From Parcubacteria group bacterium GW2011_GWC2_42_12 (GTDB lineage: Bacteria; Patescibacteriota; Patescibacteriia; Patescibacteriales; GWC2-42-12): a stretch of DNA of 40,185 nt. How positions within the stretch are numbered: the stretch's first letter is position 1; each line of letters opens with the position of its first letter. The notes under the pieces were generated by a model. The model did no database searches and was not told the DNA's origin. It worked only from the letters and a program-made list of their open reading frames with translations. Below are positions 21,601 through 29,843 of the stretch, in pieces. Both the position numbers and the translations under genes were made by a program. Location: assembly GCA_000997945.1 (NCBI GenBank), contig LCCP01000017.1, forward strand, positions 1 through 40,185, written 5' to 3'.

Positions 21601-22810
21601 AACCGACAACAGCAAACCCAACGGCCTGGCCTGCGCAGATAATTCAGAATGCCGCCTGGGCAGCCAGTGCTTGGCTGATGATTTGGGATTCAAGTTCTGC
21701 TTTACGCCGGAGAATGGCAGCTGCCTGTTTGCCAGACCGCGCGATCCAACTCCCGAACTTCGGTTATATAATATATCCGCGCCCAACGGCGGGACAATAT
21801 GCGAGTCTGCCGATCCTTATGGAAATGGAAAAAGTCTGGCCACTCTTTCGTGCTCCAATTCAGAGTGGCGGCGCACGGCCTGCGCGCCTGGCGGGCAATG
21901 CGGTTATACTACGACTCCAAATGTCTATTATGATTATCTTGTCGGTTCATTCGCCGGAGCTAGTTGCAAGAGTGTAATCGGACAAGAATGTACCGTGGAC
22001 GCTGATTGCTCTAATGCTTATTGCGACGCAGATATGAGCGGAGTTAAAAGATGCCATACGACAGCCAGCTCCTGCGCTGGCGGTGAAGCAGGTAATGCGG
22101 TACCCAACGGAGCGTATGCCTGCGCAACGGATCAGAGATATAAAGCTCAATGTAATAATGCTGTTTGGTCAAGTCAAACCCAATGTCAAAACGGCTGTCG
22201 GTTTGGCTCATGCCTAGAAGATTTTTACAATCCAGCAACCCACGCTTTTAATTTAATGCCACAGCGCTCATATTTTTTGACGCTTCCAGTAAATACGGGC
22301 TCTAAAAAAATAAGTGAAGTTTTTATCAACCCCTTACCTGGCGTGTCATTAAAATTGTGGGGCACTCAGACGCGTAGTTGGAGTGGTGGTATTACATTTG
22401 ATGAGTTTGATAATGTGTGGGATGGTATAGATTCCATAATTAAACCGGGTGATGTATTTAATATAGTGGCCCCTGCCCAATCTTTATTTAATATAACTGG
22501 CAAAGAGTTTGATTCAGCCCTGCCATTTAAAATTAAGAACACGCATACATACTTTGGAATGCCTTATTGCGCGGCAGGATACACGGCCTCAAAACTCCTT
22601 AGAGAAATATCGGCCAGAGATAATAGATGCGCGGCGGTAAGCACTGGTAACAACGGGGTTGACCCTGTTCTTTACTGGTCGGAGGTGGAAAATTCAGAAA
22701 TTGCTAATGCGATAAAACAGGATTTTCAAATATTGCCCTTTGAAGGGTACTTTGTTAAATGCGCCGAGGGAGTTGACTTTACTTTCACGCCATCTTGTCC
22801 GGCGCCATAG
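18668..22810 (+). CDS. Giant secreted Cys-rich protein with a TIGR03790-like domain
   Basis: I place the start at ATG 18668 (MKIKYSIFIIFFGIIIFIFP), a signal peptide just after the promoter; the track's earlier ATG reads through the repeat. Residues about 25-235 are Cys-rich with CCGSGDCYQC, CCGRGCT-type motifs. Two related Ig-like segments (about 237-345 and 440-541) each end AVDQANNWAPEATPRKI. Residues about 550-980 resemble the uncharacterised TIGR03790 family (NAICLYNFN..CNYYLQKRPGASKLGL, AIAKGLPIRI, GMTLAEAFFN, WGDPLMRI). Further Cys-rich parts follow, then a non-Cys-rich end (FNLMPQRSYFLTLPVNTGS). No sortase or membrane anchor is seen at the C-terminus. Probably an exported surface or adhesion protein; function unknown. 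Confidence 0.8.
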   Translation: MKIKYSIFIIFFGIIIFIFPTASQSSIDCCYHECRLTEPARCDGAWVQECKTGTICDIDPYNDWCNKVNCAASGKVCQNGVCVGSSCTVSCPTGPGCLNSLVNGQITSGECCGSGDCYQCRTGYVWDSADRICKASAVPACGDGTPYNSCSTNQGAPYYCNSSGSLVENSGSCGCRNNWVPGSAGTYCCDNQCNSSCSTNSGCTAIPDPDCACQSGNGCCGRGCTNANDSDCAVIPDTTNPRVDSFTAALAAGTVTATYTITDETQLKEAQLWRAAYDAVNCSTGQELNCGWGNIPSGVAQKPASGLSSAGTLTDTPGVGAWWYGIHAVDQANNWAPEATPRKIVISALCTPNGCNGVCPAGCTAAQDPDCGLAGCCGNGVCNTGESNATCSGDCAVLTCTSFTYSAWGTCANGAQTRTVFTSSPAGCTGGMPITTQSCDSIKPAVDSFTVATGPVITWSVSDTGGSHLARVEVWRAPDASGNPGTWAEVASLRQNIASQNIDTHSGSATDNPDPGVWWYGLHAVDQANNWAPEATPRKITIVVANLPSIPTNANAICLYNFNDATSAKICNYYLQKRPGASKLGLDVPDSIFDNTLISSSVPTPRHKEWSSLADFINYIKKPLDDYVAAHPELKITHVAIAKGLPIRISMQVIPPIEYIDALTGQPVRITQSHMSNTTAFEPELDYSLCAVIDEACSKKLYNRDNRAKLLPDANNDFSPYWRARSARLLQHFDAADYQSFGLGMRPKYVSSNLNGYNLADIKKMIDRAQATPPDLRSAKWVVDGNATDIINNDIWEEEFATASKFLSATAGIPQNNIVLEKTDVAPLDLSALGGPVVGYYGFGTHHPNYFFDWALRLVKAPVANRAVITAYESFNGNTFSIDPYTPWSVYLRATDESYFSKPPDFISSIAFGGTNYSRSFSGGYGNVYEPGPPGADHAEDFFLSYASGMTLAEAFFNTWESPNNIAWGDPLMRITDSTDNSKPNGLACADNSECRLGSQCLADDLGFKFCFTPENGSCLFARPRDPTPELRLYNISAPNGGTICESADPYGNGKSLATLSCSNSEWRRTACAPGGQCGYTTTPNVYYDYLVGSFAGASCKSVIGQECTVDADCSNAYCDADMSGVKRCHTTASSCAGGEAGNAVPNGAYACATDQRYKAQCNNAVWSSQTQCQNGCRFGSCLEDFYNPATHAFNLMPQRSYFLTLPVNTGSKKISEVFINPLPGVSLKLWGTQTRSWSGGITFDEFDNVWDGIDSIIKPGDVFNIVAPAQSLFNITGKEFDSALPFKIKNTHTYFGMPYCAAGYTASKLLREISARDNRCAAVSTGNNGVDPVLYWSEVENSEIANAIKQDFQILPFEGYFVKCAEGVDFTFTPSCPAP

Positions 22811-22840
22811 AGTGACGCGATAGTTTTCAACGGCGTAATG

Positions 22841-22849
22841 TGGTATAAT
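22841..22849 (+). promoter_or_regulatory. Extended -10 promoter of the second Cys-rich gene
   Basis: TGGTATAAT upstream of ATG 22866/22872, again giving a very short leader. A -35 element is not clear. Confidence 0.6.
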
Positions 22850-22865
22850 ATAATCATCATTTTTC

Positions 22866-25454
22866 ATGCTTATGAAAAGATTGTTTCACGGCGGATTATT
22901 AATTAAGTCAATCAAGCTGATTTTTATTTTAGCTGTTTTTTTATTGTCCGCCAACGGTTCCCTCTGGGCCGCTACCTCGCCTGACGCTGTCGGCTTGCGA
23001 GTTATACCTAATCCTGATTATTTATCGCCGTTGCGCTGGTACAATGAGAATATTAAATTAAAGGGCTCGCCTCAAGCCCTAATCGTTGACGGCTATGAAG
23101 CCGTGCGCGACGGCCGAACGGTTTATGTCAACGCGGCTAATATTTATTTACCCAATGATCCTGTTAACAATAAATTTTTCACTAATATTTATATCATCTC
23201 ATATAATCAGCAAGCGGAAAATCCAACGGTAGATATTTTTGGCCAGCTGCTATCCCATTGGCGGTTCAATAAAGAAGCTTTAACGGTAGGCAAATGCGTT
23301 CAGCCGGACAAATTTTTGAGCGGCGATTGTCTGGTGGATGGTGAATGCAAAACCGGGGAATATTGCGACAGCCAAAAAGCCAAGATAATCCGCGACACCA
23401 GAAGGTTGTCGGATTTGGCTGAAATTAAATTTATTTTAGAAAAATTTAAAGCGCAAAGCGGCGTTTATCCGCAATTAGTTTCCGGCTCATATCTAGCCAA
23501 GGCCTCAATTTCGGTCTGGCCAAGCTGGAAAAATACTTTAGCCAGCGACTTAAAAAGCCCTTTGCCAATAGATCCGTTAAACCGGCTGGGCTTATGCGGT
23601 GGCGCTGGCTATGATAAAACAACCTGCTGGGATCCTGCCAGTAAAGAATTTGCCGGCGCCGATAAAAACGGCGATGGCCAGTTTGATTTTCCCTCATGCA
23701 GTTTTGCTTATGTTTATATAGCGAAAAATAAAGTCGCTTATACGCTTTGCGCTTTAATGGAATCCGGCTATATATCCACCTTAAATCCGGACGCCTGCCC
23801 CGGTTCGGCCGAAGCGTCAACCGGCCGTGAAGCGACTTGCGCTGATCTTGTCTGGAAACCCGATGATTGGTCAAATGTTTGTCCGGGCGATAAAATTGTT
23901 CAAACCAGTAATTGTGGCAACACCCGCACTCGTTCTGATGGTACCAAAGCTGAAACCAACCCAAACTGCGCCGCCAGCACTTGCCCCGGGTCAACCTGTG
24001 ATACTGGTTGCGAGATTGTGCCAGGCGCTAAAGTAGAGACCATCTGGACTTCAAGCATTCCTTTAGATCAGGTTTGTTCAAACCAGACAGTAACCCAGAC
24101 CGGCGATTGCGGCGGTACCCGCCAAACCGCTGGTACTAAATGTTGTGGTATTTGCAGCGCGGCCAATCAGCCGAATTGCCGAGCTAGCGATCCAGGCAAC
24201 GCGGTAGTTAGTACTAGCGGCTGTTGTCCTACTGGCCAGGCATGTTATAGATGCCCGGACAATTATACTTGGAATGGTTCAGGTTGCGTGGCCGATACTA
24301 GAAATAATGTTAATTGTACTACCAAACCTCCCAATACTATTTGGAATACCAGCGGCACTGTGTCGCAGACTTGGAATGGTTCTTTATGGCAGCCGTCCAA
24401 CATCAGTTCATATAATGATGATCTGGCTGGCGGCCCTTGTTATTATAAATGCGCGCCGAATTACCGTTATTCCAACGGCGCTTGCAATACTTTCTGCGGG
24501 AACGGAGTGCGAGAGGCAGTTAACGGCGAGGGAGTTAGTGAACAATGCGATGGTATAGACGGAGTAGGCGTAAATCAGTCATGTTCCGCAACCTGTACTT
24601 TAATCAATTTAACATATTGTGGCGATGGCACTACTCAATCACCCAACGATGATGGTATAAATGAAACTTGCGATGACGGAAGAGCGGGTAATACTAATAC
24701 TTGCGTGGCTAGTTATGGCACAACCCGTACCTGCTGTAGCACTAGTTGTCAGAGTAATACAGTAACTGGGCCTTCTTGCGGCGACGGTATAGTAACTGCT
24801 GGCAGGGAGGAATGCGATCCAACTGATATAGACCCTATCACTAGTGAAGCTCGCACTAATTCTTGTACCGAAACTGTTACGCCTGGTTTAACTTGGTGCC
24901 CAATCAGTTTTATAAGCCAAGGTACACAACCTTGTAGAGACGACGGCTCTTGCACTTGGGATACAGGAGTATGTGATACCGAGATTATAGAGACTACCTC
25001 TACTGGGTGTCAGTCTACAAATGTTAATCTTACGAACTATACTTGCTGCCAACTCATAAGCTGTTCCCAGGATGGTTGTGGTTGTTGCGGTGTTGATGTA
25101 GCGACTACAACCCCCGGTTATACCGAGATAGTGAAATCCCCGTCAGCATGGGACAATACAAAGCAAATTATTTTCACATGGGGCACTAAAAACGGAAAGG
25201 TATGTGCCGGAGGATACAAGGACGGAAATATATATAAACCACCGCCGGTGCCTTTTGGTCAAACTAATATTTATGGCTTATGTACTTCTTGCCAAGACAA
25301 ATATAGTCGGTGCGCAACTCAAGCTGAGTGCTATTCGGCTGATAATACATGTAAGTTAAATCAAGATTTGCCTTACCCTAGTCACATTGGTAATGCTAAA
25401 AATTGGGAAATAAAAACTAACCATTCAACGGCTTACTATAAATGCTGGAGATAG
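22866..25454 (+). CDS. Secreted Cys-rich protein with pseudopilin-like and myxo-type Cys repeats
   Basis: The signal peptide is LIKSIKLIFILAVFLLSANGSLWA; the start may be ATG 22866 or 22872. Residues about 175-310 resemble a pseudopilin C-terminal region (RDTRRLSDLAEIKFILEKFK..GVYPQL, then PLPIDPLNRLG and DKNGDGQFDF), a module frequent in Patescibacteria. Residues about 330-850 are Cys-rich, with three repeats of the CGDG..E.CDDG type: CGNGVREAVNGEG, CGDGTTQSPNDDGINETCDDG and CGDGIVTAGREECDP. The final segment ends in a Cys-containing tail without an anchor. Probably exported to the cell surface with its larger neighbour; role unknown. Confidence 0.78.
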   Translation: MLMKRLFHGGLLIKSIKLIFILAVFLLSANGSLWAATSPDAVGLRVIPNPDYLSPLRWYNENIKLKGSPQALIVDGYEAVRDGRTVYVNAANIYLPNDPVNNKFFTNIYIISYNQQAENPTVDIFGQLLSHWRFNKEALTVGKCVQPDKFLSGDCLVDGECKTGEYCDSQKAKIIRDTRRLSDLAEIKFILEKFKAQSGVYPQLVSGSYLAKASISVWPSWKNTLASDLKSPLPIDPLNRLGLCGGAGYDKTTCWDPASKEFAGADKNGDGQFDFPSCSFAYVYIAKNKVAYTLCALMESGYISTLNPDACPGSAEASTGREATCADLVWKPDDWSNVCPGDKIVQTSNCGNTRTRSDGTKAETNPNCAASTCPGSTCDTGCEIVPGAKVETIWTSSIPLDQVCSNQTVTQTGDCGGTRQTAGTKCCGICSAANQPNCRASDPGNAVVSTSGCCPTGQACYRCPDNYTWNGSGCVADTRNNVNCTTKPPNTIWNTSGTVSQTWNGSLWQPSNISSYNDDLAGGPCYYKCAPNYRYSNGACNTFCGNGVREAVNGEGVSEQCDGIDGVGVNQSCSATCTLINLTYCGDGTTQSPNDDGINETCDDGRAGNTNTCVASYGTTRTCCSTSCQSNTVTGPSCGDGIVTAGREECDPTDIDPITSEARTNSCTETVTPGLTWCPISFISQGTQPCRDDGSCTWDTGVCDTEIIETTSTGCQSTNVNLTNYTCCQLISCSQDGCGCCGVDVATTTPGYTEIVKSPSAWDNTKQIIFTWGTKNGKVCAGGYKDGNIYKPPPVPFGQTNIYGLCTSCQDKYSRCATQAECYSADNTCKLNQDLPYPSHIGNAKNWEIKTNHSTAYYKCWR

Positions 25455-25463
25455 ATTTAAAAT

Positions 25464-26165
25464 ATGTTTAATAAGAAAACAATTATAATTATTATTTTAG
25501 CCGTTGTAATATTTCTGGCTTCGGGCGTGCTGGTCTTTTTTCTGGTTAAGCGAGCCGGAAATGAGGCAATGGAAAATAGTCCTAACTCTAATATTGTAGA
25601 AGAGTTAAAAAATATTAACCCTGGGTTGAGCAGCGCGCAGTTAAAGTTTTACGCGGATACGGCGGTCGGAGGGAGTATGGCACCATGCTTGGGACGGGGT
25701 GATGCCGGCGACTGCGTCGCCTCCGTGTCTTTTATTAAAGGCGATCGTAATCTTTGCCATGACTTAGAGTATAAAGACGAAAAATTATATCAGGACTGCG
25801 CTGAAGGCGTTGGCGGCGATGATTATTATAACTGTTTATGGGCGATTTTAGATGTCTATGGCCAGAAAAGCGATTGCGCTGATATAGCTAATTCGGGGGC
25901 GAGGGAAATTTGCGAAGATTTCTTTAATTACCAAACGGCTTATTCAAGTTATGACAGAGAGCTGTGTAAAAATGTAAAAACCGAAAAATTAAACGAATAT
26001 TGCCTAAAAAATATTATTGACAAGAATCAGGACACGGACGGCGACGGCTTAACCGATTTAGACGAAATCAATAAATATAAAACTCATTATTTATTCGCCG
26101 ATTCGGATAATGACGGCATTAAGGACGGCGCAGCGGTTAAGCGCGGATTGATTAAAGCAAAATAA
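25464..26165 (+). CDS. Membrane-anchored protein with C-terminal Ca-binding-type repeats
   Basis: One N-terminal membrane segment (IIIIILAVVIFLASGVLVFFLV, residues 7-28), then an extracellular region with spaced Cys residues (ECLGRGDAGDC-like, NLCHDLEY, CAEGVGGDDYYNCLW, DCADIA, CEDFF, LCKNV, CLKNI) and a C-terminal DxDGDGLTDLDE..DSDNDGIKDG pair of thrombospondin-type-3/calcium-binding repeats. It starts 9 bases after the preceding Cys-rich gene, suggesting joint expression. The function is unknown; a surface role with the neighbouring proteins is inferred. Confidence 0.75.
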   Translation: MFNKKTIIIIILAVVIFLASGVLVFFLVKRAGNEAMENSPNSNIVEELKNINPGLSSAQLKFYADTAVGGSMAPCLGRGDAGDCVASVSFIKGDRNLCHDLEYKDEKLYQDCAEGVGGDDYYNCLWAILDVYGQKSDCADIANSGAREICEDFFNYQTAYSSYDRELCKNVKTEKLNEYCLKNIIDKNQDTDGDGLTDLDEINKYKTHYLFADSDNDGIKDGAAVKRGLIKAK

Positions 26166-26185
26166 GCCAGTAAACATTTTAAATA

Positions 26186-26218
26186 AAAAACTGCCCCGTA
26201 TATCGCGAGGCAGTTTTT
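26186..26218. terminator. Bidirectional terminator between convergent genes
   Basis: AAAAACTGCC (26186-26195) and GGCAGTTTTT (26209-26218) give a 10-bp stem with T-runs on both strands; it serves the plus-strand gene ending 26165 and the minus-strand gene ending 26243. Confidence 0.88.
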
Positions 26219-26242
26219 ATGTTGCAAATAATTTTAGCGCGG

Positions 26243-26674
26243 CTAAAAAATATAATAGCTGGCCAGGGCGATAAAAACGCCGATCAGCAAACCGGCGATT
26301 ATTTGCGCCGGCGTATGGCCGATTTTTTCCAACAATCTGGGATAGGTTTCATCCAGCATTTTATCTGTTTTTAAATCTTTCACCAAGATATTTATAATTT
26401 CGCCGTGTTGGCCAAGATAACGCCTGATGCCCAGAGCGTCGCGGATAACCAAGAGTCCAAAGATAAAACAGACGGCGAAGAGGGGAGAAGAGAAACCTTG
26501 GCTTAAGCCGATGACGGTAGCTAAAGAAGCGACGAAAGCGGCATGGCTTGACGGCAGGCCGGCGTAAGAGAAAATTGAGCGCCAGCTAAATTTTAAGTTA
26601 TTAGATTTAACCAGGAGTTTGCTTAGTTGGGCGATCAGGCCGGCGATGAGCGAAGTAATTAAAATTTGATACAT
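26243..26674 (-). CDS. DUF212 divergent PAP2-like membrane protein
   Basis: A 143-aa integral membrane protein of the DUF212 (divergent PAP2) family: N-terminal segment LITSLIAGLIAQLSKLLV, the signature YAGLPSSHAAFVASLATVIGLSQGF, FIFGLLVIRDALGIRRYLGQH, then IGHTPAQIIAGLLIGVFIALA. The PSSH resembles the phosphatase motif of PAP2 enzymes, but the family's activity is not established; a lipid-phosphate phosphatase role is a guess. It lies 11 bases after the CAP-domain gene on the minus strand, probably co-transcribed. Confidence 0.85.
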   Translation of the reverse strand: MYQILITSLIAGLIAQLSKLLVKSNNLKFSWRSIFSYAGLPSSHAAFVASLATVIGLSQGFSSPLFAVCFIFGLLVIRDALGIRRYLGQHGEIINILVKDLKTDKMLDETYPRLLEKIGHTPAQIIAGLLIGVFIALASYYIF

Positions 26675-26685
26675 ACGATTTTATT

Positions 26686-27570
26686 TTATGACTGCAGCGA
26701 AATCAGCCGATTAATTTTTAAGAAATAATAATAGTATAAGAAGATTAATAAATAAACTAAAGTCATTAAGCCGAAAATCATTAAGAAACTATTTAAGTTA
26801 ACCAGATAATTCGGCTGTACAATAAATTTGTTCAGCTCTCCGGCCTGATAATTATAAGCTGGCAGAACTAATTTATTAGAGTAGAGCGGCAATGATTCTT
26901 GATTCATCGTTGAGCGAGTCAATAAATTTTCCGCTTGGCGGTTAAATTGCCAATCAGCTAAGTTTATTTCCGCTGGAGCCGAATTTAAATAACTAAGCCC
27001 GGAGTTTGCTATTTGCGGTTGAGCCGAGCCGGCGGCCGGGGCGCCGAAGATCTGCACCACGACCGTAGTATCTTGGCCTTGAAATTTACCGGGCATGGTG
27101 GCAATGCCGATTTCTTGATAATATGGATTTAAAAGATTTTTTTTATGCAAAGGTGAATTTTCCCAGGCTTTCATAACTCCTTCGCTGGTAATAAAATCGA
27201 TCGCCAAATTTTCGCCCACATAAGAATAATTATAGCCGGCGTCGCGAATCCAAGCGGAAAACTTTTTGTCATCAATAGTATGCTTAAAAGTATTAGCGGC
27301 AATAATCGCCTGGCCTTTTAGAATTGCGGCTTGGGCTAATAATTGATTAGCGGTTAGAGTATTCAGGCCAACACTCTCTCTCGCTTGATTAGTCAATTCA
27401 ATTAATTTCTCCGGCGTGACGGTGGATAAATAGGCGGTTTGAGGCAATAAAAAAATCCCTATCAGTAAACCGAATAGAGATAGCTTAAAATTCGCGCTGA
27501 TTAGCCGATTATATTCTTTTTTGGGGCCGCTATAGGTAAACTTTAGCCGCCCATTTAAATTTTGTACCAT
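26686..27570 (-). CDS. CAP (SCP/PR-1) domain membrane protein
   Basis: Residues 30-48 form an N-terminal membrane segment (LSLFGLLIGIFLLPQTAYL), residues about 52-175 a CAP domain (LIELTNQARESVGLNTLTANQLLAQAA, FKHTIDDKKFSAWI, GENLAIDF, VMKAWENSPLHKKNLLNP, IGIATMPG), and residues about 265-290 a second membrane segment (FLMIFGLMTLVYLLIFLYYYYF). In bacteria such domains are found in surface or secreted proteins of mostly unknown activity. The two membrane segments would hold the CAP domain outside the cell. It is the first gene of a pair with the DUF212 gene. Confidence 0.85.
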   Translation of the reverse strand: MVQNLNGRLKFTYSGPKKEYNRLISANFKLSLFGLLIGIFLLPQTAYLSTVTPEKLIELTNQARESVGLNTLTANQLLAQAAILKGQAIIAANTFKHTIDDKKFSAWIRDAGYNYSYVGENLAIDFITSEGVMKAWENSPLHKKNLLNPYYQEIGIATMPGKFQGQDTTVVVQIFGAPAAGSAQPQIANSGLSYLNSAPAEINLADWQFNRQAENLLTRSTMNQESLPLYSNKLVLPAYNYQAGELNKFIVQPNYLVNLNSFLMIFGLMTLVYLLIFLYYYYFLKINRLISLQS

Positions 27571-27740
27571 TTTTATTTTTATCTTTATTTTTGTTTTTTG
27601 TCAACTTTTTTGACTGTAAATTAATTATAGCATAGAATAAGAGAAAATACAAGCGAGGGAAAAACTCGTTTGCCTGAATCCGGTTGGTTTGGTAATATTA
27701 TCATAGAGGAAGTTTAATATTAATGTGACTAAAATATTTT

Positions 27741-28166
27741 ATGAAAAAGAAAATTACTGTAGCCGTCAGCGGCTATTTTAATCCTTTGCATGTTGGCCAT
27801 CTTGAGATGATGGAGAAAGCTAAAAAATTAGGCGACCGACTCGTAGTAATAGTTAATAATGACTACCAAGTAAAACTTAAGGGCAGCGTGCCGTTTTTAA
27901 ATCAAATTGATAGAATGAAAATAGTTTCAGCCATTAAGTGGGTTGATGAAGTTTTTTTGTCAATTGATCGGGATGCGTCAGTCTGCAGATCACTTGATAG
28001 AATAAAACCCGATATATTTGCTAAAGGCGGCGACAGAAATGTAGGCAATATTCCTGAAGTAGCCGTCTGCCGGCGCCGGCATATAAAGATAATAGATAAG
28101 GGTATGGGAAAAAAGATTCGTTCCAGCTCCTCGCTAATTGCTCATGCGGCAAAAATCAAGAGATAA
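27741..28166 (+). CDS. Cytidylyltransferase-like nucleotidyltransferase
   Basis: A 141-aa protein of the nucleotidyltransferase (HIGH) superfamily: VSGYFNPLHVGHLEMMEKAKKLGD with the HVGH active-site motif at residues 17-20, VIVNNDYQVKLKG, and the C-terminal ISSS-like motif IRSSSSLI. It resembles glycerol-3-phosphate/heptose-phosphate cytidylyl- or adenylyltransferases; the VNND..KG order suggests a sugar-phosphate substrate. The exact substrate is open; KGGDR matches the family motif. It stands alone, upstream of mltG by 62 bases. Confidence 0.8.
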   Translation: MKKKITVAVSGYFNPLHVGHLEMMEKAKKLGDRLVVIVNNDYQVKLKGSVPFLNQIDRMKIVSAIKWVDEVFLSIDRDASVCRSLDRIKPDIFAKGGDRNVGNIPEVAVCRRRHIKIIDKGMGKKIRSSSSLIAHAAKIKR

Positions 28167-28228
28167 AAATATAAAGAATAGGTGTATAAAAATTTAGTTC
28201 AGTTAGTTTTTAATAGTTTTAATCATTT

Positions 28229-29239
28229 ATGGCAAAGAAAATAATATTTATTTTGACTACAATTTTAATAGCCGGAAGTTCTTATTGGCATAGTTTAAAT
28301 TCTCCGGCTGACCCGAACGGCCAAGAGCGCGCTTTTACGGTGAGCAAGGGCGAGACCGCTGAACAAATTATTAGTAATTTAAAAAAAGAGAATTTGATTA
28401 AGTCGCCAGTTTATTTTAAATACCAAATTTGGGGCGCCGCAGCCAACCTTAAAGCAGGAGAATATTTAATTAGTCCAAAGCTTAGCACCAGAGAAATTTT
28501 AAAAGTATTGATCGACGGTGAAGCCATCAGCCGGGAAAAATCAATTAGGATTATCGAGGGTTGGAATTTAAAAGATATCGGAGCGTATTTTACTAGCAAC
28601 AAAATTACTGGCGCCAGCGAGTTTCTAGGCCTAGCCCAAGCTCCTCTCAGCGTCTGGAATTTTAATTTTCCCAAACCGGATTTTTTAAATGACGCGCCCA
28701 GAGAAGCCAATTTGGCGGGATATTTATTTCCGGATACTTATAGGATATTTGCCAATACCGCGGCCGAGCAGATTATTTTTAAAATGCTAACTAATTTTGA
28801 TAGAAAATTAACGCCGGAAATGAGAGCGGAAATTAAATGGCAGCAGAAAACTATTTATGAAATCGTTACTCTGGCTTCAATAATTGAAAAAGAAGTTAGA
28901 TCAATCGATGACATGAAAATTGTTTCCGGAATTTTTTGGCAGCGGATTAAAAATGGCCAGGGCCTAGAATCTTGCGCGACCTTGGCCCATATCTTAGGCG
29001 TCAATAAAGCGCAGTATAGTATTGAAGATACGAAAATTGACTCACCTTATAACACTTATAAATACCGCGGCCTGCCGCCCGGGCCGATCGCCAATCCCGG
29101 ACTGAACGCGCTTAAAGCCGCGATCTATCCGGAGTTCACGGCGTATAATTATTTCTTAAGCGATCCGGCGACGGGTAAGACGATCTATAGTCGGAGCTTA
29201 GAGGAACATAATCTAAATAAGTTTAAATATTTGAAATAA
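28229..29239 (+). CDS. mltG: Endolytic murein transglycosylase MltG
   Basis: Cleaves nascent peptidoglycan strands at the membrane to set glycan length. An N-terminal membrane segment (IIFILTTILIAGSSYW) is followed by a LysM-like region (FTVSKGETAEQIISNLKKENLI) and the YceG domain. Catalytic Glu220 is in ASIIEKEV; DSPYNTYKYRGLPPGPIANPG and the final FLSDPATGKTIYSRSLEEHN are canonical. At the usual LQSD site this protein has LESCATLAHILG. The 336 residues match the family. A small membrane-protein gene starts 4 bases after the stop. Confidence 0.93.
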   Translation: MAKKIIFILTTILIAGSSYWHSLNSPADPNGQERAFTVSKGETAEQIISNLKKENLIKSPVYFKYQIWGAAANLKAGEYLISPKLSTREILKVLIDGEAISREKSIRIIEGWNLKDIGAYFTSNKITGASEFLGLAQAPLSVWNFNFPKPDFLNDAPREANLAGYLFPDTYRIFANTAAEQIIFKMLTNFDRKLTPEMRAEIKWQQKTIYEIVTLASIIEKEVRSIDDMKIVSGIFWQRIKNGQGLESCATLAHILGVNKAQYSIEDTKIDSPYNTYKYRGLPPGPIANPGLNALKAAIYPEFTAYNYFLSDPATGKTIYSRSLEEHNLNKFKYLK

Positions 29240-29243
29240 TTTT

Positions 29244-29654
29244 ATGTCAGCCAAAGAGTTAGTTCTGGATTTTTTAAATTTAATGTTTATTCTTTTGTTG
29301 GTGGCTTTTTGCATTGTTTATTTTATTGCCGGCAATCATTTCTTCGCCTTCTCTTTATTTTTGCAATCGATGGTGCCGTTAGCGTTTTTCGGCGTCATCT
29401 TTTTAGTCAGATTAAAGTTAACCAGATCGGAGATCAAGAAAAGGAAAAAGCATGGTAATACCGAATTAGTGATTTATCTTAATATTTTTCATAAATTAGT
29501 ATCAGATGTGGTGGTTTTTTGCTCGCCAATATTATTGGGCCTGTTAATTTATAAGGCCAGAGGTTTTATAGACACGATCGATGTGATTATATTAATAGCA
29601 GTTTTTTTAATTATGTTTTTCTGGCAAAGATATATATTTAGTAAAGAAAGATAG
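29244..29654 (+). CDS. Small integral membrane protein, unknown
   Basis: I do not recognise the family. The 136 residues have four probable membrane segments: LMFILLLVAFCIVYFIAG, LFLQSMVPLAFFGVIFLV, DVVVFCSPILLGLLIY and VIILIAVFLIMFFWQRY, with a basic loop (TRSEIKKRKKHGN) that should face the cytoplasm. It follows mltG by 4 bases and is probably co-transcribed, so an envelope role is suggested but not shown. The L10 operon promoter follows the stop by 18 bases. Confidence 0.7.
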   Translation: MSAKELVLDFLNLMFILLLVAFCIVYFIAGNHFFAFSLFLQSMVPLAFFGVIFLVRLKLTRSEIKKRKKHGNTELVIYLNIFHKLVSDVVVFCSPILLGLLIYKARGFIDTIDVIILIAVFLIMFFWQRYIFSKER

Positions 29655-29672
29655 GGGCGAGAAGGCCGGGAC

Positions 29673-29700
29673 TTGACAGCCTGAGCGATTATGTTAATAT
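29673..29700 (+). promoter_or_regulatory. Promoter of the rplJ-rplL operon
   Basis: TTGACA (29673-29678), a 16-base spacer, TAATAT (29695-29700). It lies just downstream of the preceding gene. Confidence 0.8.
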
Positions 29701-29710
29701 AAATTTAATA

Positions 29711-29807
29711 GTCGCAGACAGCAGGTGCCAAAATTAGGCGTAAATCCTGCCGAGACCAAGCTAATTTTAGCTATTTTAGAGTCTGCGCATTAGGCAGATT
29801 TTTTTTA
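29711..29807 (+). promoter_or_regulatory. L10 (rplJ) leader with attenuator
   Basis: The leader has the conserved AGACAGCAGGTGCC and TAAATCCTGCCGAGAC of ribosomal protein L10 leaders. GCAGAC (29714-29719) pairs with GTCTGC (29781-29786), and GCAGG (29721-29725) with CCTGC (29746-29750). The same GTCTGC region can instead pair with GCAGA (about 29795-29799), making a hairpin followed by TTTTTTTT, i.e. a terminator. Binding of L10(L12) to the leader would favour one fold; this autoregulation is known for the family. Confidence 0.88.
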
Positions 29808-29843
29808 TTAAAAAAGATAATTTATCAATAAATTTTAAATAAT

